Assembly (NCBI RefSeq): GCF_016918735.1
Contig: NZ_JAFFPR010000056.1
Coordinates: 1-18,724 of the forward strand
Reading direction: 5' to 3'
Source: Leptospira abararensis
GTDB taxonomy: Bacteria > Spirochaetota > Leptospiria > Leptospirales > Leptospiraceae
DNA: 18,724 bases
The position numbers and the translations under genes were made by a program. The notes beneath the pieces are model-generated. The model was not told the DNA's origin and ran no database searches. It was given only the letters and a program-made list of their open reading frames with translations. Of the stretch, positions 14,513-18,724 are shown in pieces. How positions within the stretch are numbered: position 1 is the first letter of the stretch; every line of letters starts with the position of its first letter.

Positions 14513-14547
14513 CAACCGAATTCGCTAATTTGGTTGATAATTTTTTT
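14513..14547 (+). terminator. Intrinsic terminator of thyX
   Basis: A 10-bp stem (14513-14522 with 14527-14536, one G-U pair at 14518) and tetraloop CGCT are followed by ATAA and seven T (14541-14547). It starts 9 nt after the thyX stop and separates thyX from the FecR operon. Confidence 0.85.
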
Positions 14548-14569
14548 CCATTTGTTTGTTAGAGAGATT

Positions 14570-15265
14570 ATGAGCCTCAGAATCTTTTTAACCCTAACTT
14601 CTTTAATCCTGATCAGTGTTTCCCTTTCTGCGGAAGAGTTTGCGGTGGCAACTTTTACCCGTGGAAAGGTAAGCTTTCTATCTTCCACAGATTCTTCCAA
14701 ACTATGGAAGACACTCAAAATAAACGATATCCTAAAACCCGGCGATAGAATCAAAACAGGAAATGGATCCAAAGTTGATTTCCTCTACAAAGAAACGGAA
14801 ATCCGAATCCAGCCTAACACAGATTTTACTTTAAAAGAATGGAATTTTGAAAATAAAGTCGCTAAGGCTTATGTAGACAAAGGCGCAGCATGGTTTCGCG
14901 TGAGCAATTTCAAAAAAGGAAGTTTTGAAGTTTCGACTCCAACGACAACTGCCGGTGTTCGCGGAACAGCCTTTGGCGTGTTTTACGAAGAGAAGGAAAA
15001 AAAGGGGTACACTTGCGTTTGCGAAGGTCTTGTTAATATCAATGGATCTGAATTTGCCAAAGGAAGTGGTGGGGCATTAAAAATGGGTGCCACAGAAATT
15101 GAAAAAAATGATTACAAAGATATAATCACTAAGGAAGGTGCTACCATCAAGTTTAGAGAAAAACGAAAAGAGATGCCTATGTTGTCTCGTTGTCTTCCTT
15201 GTCACAAACCAGTCGGTTGGGAAGATTCTAGTTTTACTCCGGACGAAACTTACGGTAAAAAGTGA
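14570..15265 (+). CDS. Secreted FecR-domain protein with C-terminal CxxCH haem motif
   Basis: A 231-residue protein with a Sec signal peptide (hydrophobic 4-18, likely cut after S19-A21). A FecR-type domain covers about 25-165: 'GKVSFLSS', 'LKPGDRIKTGNGSKVDFLY' (56-74) and 'STPTTTAGVRGTAFGV' (122-137), the strongest family mark. The C-terminus has C208-L-P-C211-H212, a c-type haem attachment motif, in a short Lys/Pro-rich tail; C149 and C151 form a further C-x-C. Such FecR domains sit in the periplasm and bind envelope partners. The haem site suggests a redox role. The ATG at 14570 is chosen because an earlier TTG (14534) lies inside the thyX terminator and would spoil the signal peptide. It overlaps the next gene by four bases (GTGA). 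Confidence 0.85.
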   Translation: MSLRIFLTLTSLILISVSLSAEEFAVATFTRGKVSFLSSTDSSKLWKTLKINDILKPGDRIKTGNGSKVDFLYKETEIRIQPNTDFTLKEWNFENKVAKAYVDKGAAWFRVSNFKKGSFEVSTPTTTAGVRGTAFGVFYEEKEKKGYTCVCEGLVNINGSEFAKGSGGALKMGATEIEKNDYKDIITKEGATIKFREKRKEMPMLSRCLPCHKPVGWEDSSFTPDETYGKK

Positions 15266-16659
15266 AATTTTATTTCTATCTTTCTCTCATTTTATTATTT
15301 CTCACCTATCCAATTTTAGGTGAGGAAGTTGTTACCACCAAAAAAGACGAACCAGATGGCTACTATGGACTTAAACTTGGAGCCATCTTAACTCCCACTC
15401 TTTCTTATCGTGTTCGAGACAAAGCTTCTGGAACCACAGATTTATCCCCTTCTGACAAAGCCGGTTTTTCGCTTCCTTGGACTATGGTTACCATTTCCAA
15501 AGAATGGGAAGACACAGGGATCACGGCGGAATTCTGGGGAGAAATCCTTCGTAACGATTCTCTTACCAATGACACCTTAGCCGGTACTGGTAATAAATCC
15601 AATCCCTATGTATTTCTTGTTAGGCGAGCAAATCTTGGTAAAACTTTTGAAATAGGAAATACAAAACACCAAATTCAATTCGGTATGTTTGAATTGCCAC
15701 ATATGTTTTCCGTTTGGTCAGGAAACTATGATTGGCGTTATTTTGATAAATCTCCATTAGAGTCTATGGGTTTTGCAAGAGATCCAGTGGATCTCGGAAT
15801 CAATTATATCCTTCGATGGAAATCTTTTTCTGTCCAGACCGCTGTTGTTAATGGGGAAGGTTACCGCAATACACAAAATACTACAAACACCGGATATGAT
15901 GTCATTGGAAAACTAGGATGGGAACCCACTTGGTCCGAAAATTTAAAAACGGGACTTCATGTTTTGGGTAGAGCTTCGAATGCTTTTGGTTACGCGAGTG
16001 ATGAATGTAGGGAAGGGAAAACAAGTTGTCTTGCTAGTGATGGAAATGCCGCTACAAAAAAACAGGGAAGTGTTTCTCTTAACCAAGAACAGGTCATTGC
16101 CGTAGAATCTCATCTAGTCTGGAGAGAAATACTCAATTTAGGATTGGGGGGAATGGTGAAAAAACAACTCGGTGGTCGGATCGTGGATCGTTTGGCACCG
16201 TACCAACCATCCGTCATGGTTCCGGAATCTATCGGACGAGGAGCCTATGTTTGGGCTGGTCTTGGGAATGGAACATTGCGGCTTGTGGCACGCGGAGAAA
16301 TTGCCACTGGTGGGCCAACACCCGGCCTGCAAGCCACAGAAACAGTAGAGAAAGAACCCTGGTTGCGATTCAAACCGGGAACCGTAGATCCTCTCTATTC
16401 TAGCCAGGCCTATTACATTACCCGTCAAATTTTTGGAGAATGGTTTTTAACACCATCTGCACGGCTAGCCCTAGGATACACTGAGGTTCGCTCCTATGAT
16501 ACAAGGGGAGAACCAAATAAATGGTATGTAGACAGTACCGGCGAGGCATCGAATCGTGTCGAATATACAGAACAGTTTTCAAAACCTGTGGCGCATCCTA
16601 TCTCCGAATATGGAAGATTGGATCGAACTATTGTTTTGAAAGCCACAGCTACGTTCTAA
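15262..16659 (+). CDS. Porin-like outer-membrane beta-barrel protein
   Basis: A 465-residue protein starting at GTG that overlaps the FecR stop. Residues 1-20 form a signal peptide (hydrophobic 3-18, likely cut after L19-G20). The mature part is a Tyr/Trp/Gly-rich series of alternating strands with charged turns, ending in A-T-F with a C-terminal Phe, as expected for an outer-membrane barrel inserted by BamA. Parts such as 'LVRRANLGKTFEIGNTKHQIQFGMFELPHMFSVW' recall phosphate- or sugar-selective porin-like barrels, but no family is sure. One Cys pair (about 252 and 258) in a loop near a Lys/Gly-rich stretch may form a disulphide. Co-translation with the FecR-haem protein suggests that the two work together at the outer membrane. 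The substrate is unknown. Confidence 0.8.
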   Translation: MKFYFYLSLILLFLTYPILGEEVVTTKKDEPDGYYGLKLGAILTPTLSYRVRDKASGTTDLSPSDKAGFSLPWTMVTISKEWEDTGITAEFWGEILRNDSLTNDTLAGTGNKSNPYVFLVRRANLGKTFEIGNTKHQIQFGMFELPHMFSVWSGNYDWRYFDKSPLESMGFARDPVDLGINYILRWKSFSVQTAVVNGEGYRNTQNTTNTGYDVIGKLGWEPTWSENLKTGLHVLGRASNAFGYASDECREGKTSCLASDGNAATKKQGSVSLNQEQVIAVESHLVWREILNLGLGGMVKKQLGGRIVDRLAPYQPSVMVPESIGRGAYVWAGLGNGTLRLVARGEIATGGPTPGLQATETVEKEPWLRFKPGTVDPLYSSQAYYITRQIFGEWFLTPSARLALGYTEVRSYDTRGEPNKWYVDSTGEASNRVEYTEQFSKPVAHPISEYGRLDRTIVLKATATF

Positions 16660-16669
16660 GACAGAGAGT

Positions 16670-17962
16670 ATGGTATCTGAAATCCAAGCCTTTATTGAAA
16701 CCCAGTTGTCATCTGGCTCCTTTTCTATTTTAAGTTTTTTCCTTTTAGCATTAGGTGGTTTACTCGCAGGACTTTTGCCCTGTGTGTATCCATTATACCC
16801 GATTACCGCAGGTATCCTCAAGTCCCGAGTTTCCAAACACAAATGGTCTCACCCGCTGGTGTATTATATTGGTCTTGCTACTATGTATGCCGTGTTTGGG
16901 CTAATTGCGGGCTTTAGTGGCGGGGCCTTTAATTCTTTTTTACGTTATCCTGAAACGCAAGTTGTCCTTTCCATTTTACTTTTCATATTGGGACTGAGTG
17001 TAGCTGAATTTTTGTACTTTCCGTTTTTCTCTGGAGATTTAAGAAATTCGGTAAATGTCAGTTATGCGAATACATTTTTTCTAGGTGTTGGTGCGGGCCT
17101 ACTTTCTTCGCCTTGTGTAGGCCCTGTGGTAGTTTCCATCCTTGTCCAACTCATTACCTACCAAACCGAAGGGATTCGTATACTTCCGATTGTTTTCACC
17201 GCTTTAAAAATGTTTGTTTTTGGTTTGGGACTTGGAATTCCCTTTTTACTGATTGGAGTTTTTGGATTTGCTCTCCCTAAGTCTGGAAAGTGGATGAAGT
17301 CGGTGCAGTGGATTCTTGCCTTGCTCATTCTATATTTTTCATATTCTTATTTAGAAAAGGCTTTTGGACTTTGGGGTTTGAATGCGGACTTGTCTGCAAA
17401 GGTATTTTTTATTTGGACATTAGCACTGACCTTCCTCTACTTACAAAAGAAAGAAGGCCTACCTTGTGAAAGGATGAAATTCTCACTTTTACAAATGGGT
17501 GCCTATACCGCGCTTGTTGTTCTGATTTTACTTTTACAATCTGCTGTTTTTAAATTTCAACCAAACCAAATGGAATCAGATATAGGAACAAACTCAGAGT
17601 CCGTGGAAGTTCATGGGAATTTAGAATGGTACCGGTCGAAAGCGGAAGTGTATCGGATCGCTAAAGAAACGGGCAAACCGATATTCATTGATTTTTATGC
17701 GGACTGGTGTACCAACTGCAAAGAGTTTCAAAAACTTACTTTAACTCACAAAGAATGGAATGAAACTTTTAAAAATAAAGCCATTCTTTGGAAGGTTTAT
17801 GATACGGATCCCATCTTCGAAGAATTTGCGAATGATCCAAACTATCCTGAGCTCAAAATCGGTTTGCCATTTTTTCTGATTCTCAATCCAGAGGGAAAGA
17901 TGATTTATAAATCGAATGATTATTTAGATACAAAAGGTATGATCGAAGCGATAAATCGATAG
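16670..17962 (+). CDS. DsbD/CcdA-type thiol-disulphide electron-transfer protein with C-terminal thioredoxin domain
   Basis: A 430-residue membrane protein that passes electrons from cytosolic thioredoxin to the periplasm. About eight membrane segments (20-45, 61-83, 97-117, 135-160, 172-200, 211-228, 243-258, 273-292) form the DsbD beta/CcdA core with its two redox Cys, C38 (L-P-C-V-Y-P) and C149 (S-P-C-V-G-P). After a linker, residues about 315-430 are a periplasmic thioredoxin domain with C347-T-N-C350 and the cis-Pro at P400. The N-terminal DsbD alpha domain is absent, so the gamma-like domain must hand electrons to some other partner. It starts 10 bp after the porin-like stop with AGAGAG close to the ATG. 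The neighbour with CxxCH is a natural client, because apocytochrome thiols must be reduced before haem attachment. Confidence 0.92.
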   Translation: MVSEIQAFIETQLSSGSFSILSFFLLALGGLLAGLLPCVYPLYPITAGILKSRVSKHKWSHPLVYYIGLATMYAVFGLIAGFSGGAFNSFLRYPETQVVLSILLFILGLSVAEFLYFPFFSGDLRNSVNVSYANTFFLGVGAGLLSSPCVGPVVVSILVQLITYQTEGIRILPIVFTALKMFVFGLGLGIPFLLIGVFGFALPKSGKWMKSVQWILALLILYFSYSYLEKAFGLWGLNADLSAKVFFIWTLALTFLYLQKKEGLPCERMKFSLLQMGAYTALVVLILLLQSAVFKFQPNQMESDIGTNSESVEVHGNLEWYRSKAEVYRIAKETGKPIFIDFYADWCTNCKEFQKLTLTHKEWNETFKNKAILWKVYDTDPIFEEFANDPNYPELKIGLPFFLILNPEGKMIYKSNDYLDTKGMIEAINR

Positions 17963-18085
17963 TTAAGTTTGCATTGAGTCCAGACTAGGTTTTCGATTTT
18001 TCCAAAAGAGGAATTCGAATTCCGACTACATTTGATTGATTGCTAAAAAAGGCGATTCGGGAATCGATTGTGCAAGTAAAATTAT
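17963..18085. other. Intergenic region with two perfect dyads
   Basis: No gene is seen. A 14-bp perfect palindrome lies at 18010-18023 (GGAATTCGAATTCC), and a 6-bp dyad separated by GG lies at 18053-18066. Neither has a T-run after it, so no intrinsic terminator is seen for the DsbD-like gene. They could be binding sites or chance in AT-rich DNA. Confidence 0.4.
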
Positions 18086-18116
18086 AAAAAAAACAAACCG
18101 ATCGAATCGACCGGTT
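18086..18116 (-). terminator. Intrinsic terminator of the nitronate monooxygenase gene
   Basis: On the minus strand an 8-bp stem (18109-18116 with 18096-18103, one G-U wobble only in this orientation) and a 5-nt loop are followed by TG and a run of eight T (18086-18093 read as A on plus). It lies 14 nt after the stop codon. Confidence 0.85.
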
Positions 18117-18130
18117 CGCATCATCTTTGT

Positions 18131-18724
18131 TTAGCGAGGAAGGTGATTGACAGTTTCCAAATATTCGGTGGCGATTTCTTTAACGATATCTCCAGCTGGT
18201 TTTACTTCATGGATTTGGGCCACACCTTGGCCAGCCGACCAAATGTCTCTCCACCTTTTGTATTCTTGTTCGATTGCCTTTTCTCCGCCGGCATGACCAG
18301 CCGCAATTTTTTTTGGGCCGTCTTCTAAAATTTCCGGAGATCGTTCCACTGATTTTGCTAACCAATTGGCGGGAATTCCTGAAATTTTTTCTGTATAAAC
18401 GATTTCATCAGGACTTGAATCAATTAACATTTGTTTGTATTCGTTTTGCGCTTTGGATTCAGGTGTTGCAATAAAACGAGTTCCGATATAAACGGCATCG
18501 GCTCCTAAAGCCAATGCTGCGGCCATTTGTGATCCAGTAGAGATCGCACCGGCGGCAATGACTGGCAATCCAACTTCTTTTTTTAGATAAGGAATGAGTG
18601 CAAAAGGAGTGATGGCCCCAGCATGTCCACCAGCACCTTGGGAAACGGCGATGAGTTGCATTCCTCGCACAGGAAGATATCCCGCTGAATTACCTAATCT
18701 GATCCCAAAACCGACCCAACCATA
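18131..18724 (-). CDS. Nitronate monooxygenase (FMN-dependent), C-terminal part, cut by the window edge
   Basis: An open frame of 197 codons runs past the right edge; the N-terminal part of the gene is missing. It belongs to the nitronate monooxygenase / 2-nitropropane dioxygenase TIM-barrel family, which oxidises nitronates with FMN and oxygen. Visible marks are 'SQGAGGHAGAITPF', where the G-G-H-x-G His is the likely catalytic base; 'VIAAGAISTGSQMAAALALGADAVYIGTRF', the FMN-phosphate loops; and a closing helical tail. An internal GTG and ATG near 18670 and 18661 are not real starts, because the frame stays open upstream with family-like sequence. Only the 3' end, with its own terminator, is seen, so operon partners are unknown. 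Confidence 0.9.
   Translation of the reverse strand, partial: YGWVGFGIRLGNSAGYLPVRGMQLIAVSQGAGGHAGAITPFALIPYLKKEVGLPVIAAGAISTGSQMAAALALGADAVYIGTRFIATPESKAQNEYKQMLIDSSPDEIVYTEKISGIPANWLAKSVERSPEILEDGPKKIAAGHAGGEKAIEQEYKRWRDIWSAGQGVAQIHEVKPAGDIVKEIATEYLETVNHLPR

Noticed and set aside
1..18724. CRISPR array, tRNA, insertion sequence or phage segment
   Set aside because: No regular repeat-spacer pattern, tRNA-like cloverleaf, transposase or terminal inverted repeats were seen on either strand.

Overview
The window reads as ordinary chromosomal DNA of a spirochaete, most likely a saprophytic Leptospira of the L. biflexa type. This is an inference. The reasons are moderate AT-richness, many short lipoprotein signal peptides with loose spirochaetal lipoboxes, several outer-membrane-like barrels ending in Phe, an abundance of 'Leptospira-style' hypothetical lipoproteins, a flavin-dependent thymidylate synthase, and a class III cyclase with an N-terminal membrane domain. 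I see no rRNA, tRNA, CRISPR array, insertion sequence or phage gene.

Layout. (1) 1-2244, plus strand: a small VOC-fold protein (274-624), then a lipoprotein (767-1570) and a PagL-like outer-membrane barrel (1588-2244, TTG start), which form a pair. (2) 2308-4728, minus strand: a three-gene operon of a small lipoprotein, a lipoprotein-like serine hydrolase of the class C beta-lactamase fold, and an exported START-domain protein. (3) 4752-5462: a SAM methyltransferase. (4) 5550-6086, minus: a TerB-like protein. (5) 6162-10465, plus: a compact run of metG, a membrane adenylate cyclase, a divergent HisI-domain protein and a membrane-anchored rhodanese, with gaps of 4 bp or less and one ATGA overlap. 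(6) 10551-11024, minus: an NTF2-like protein, divergent from an SRPBCC protein at 11076-11597. (7) 11611-13488, minus: a GAF-like plus alpha/beta-hydrolase fusion. (8) 13580-14503: thyX, closed by a clear intrinsic terminator. (9) 14570-17962, plus: a secreted FecR-domain protein with a C-terminal CxxCH haem motif, a porin-like barrel, and a DsbD/CcdA-type electron-transfer protein with a C-terminal thioredoxin domain. (10) 18131 to the window end, minus: a nitronate monooxygenase cut by the edge, followed by an intrinsic terminator.

The two places most worth a second look are both subtle. In the HisI-like protein the D-C-D-x-D metal motif is missing from its normal place in the fold, yet a near-perfect copy lies in the N-terminal extension. 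The FecR/CxxCH - porin - DsbD cluster looks like an envelope redox or cytochrome-type unit in which a thiol reductant pathway is encoded beside its probable haem-binding client.
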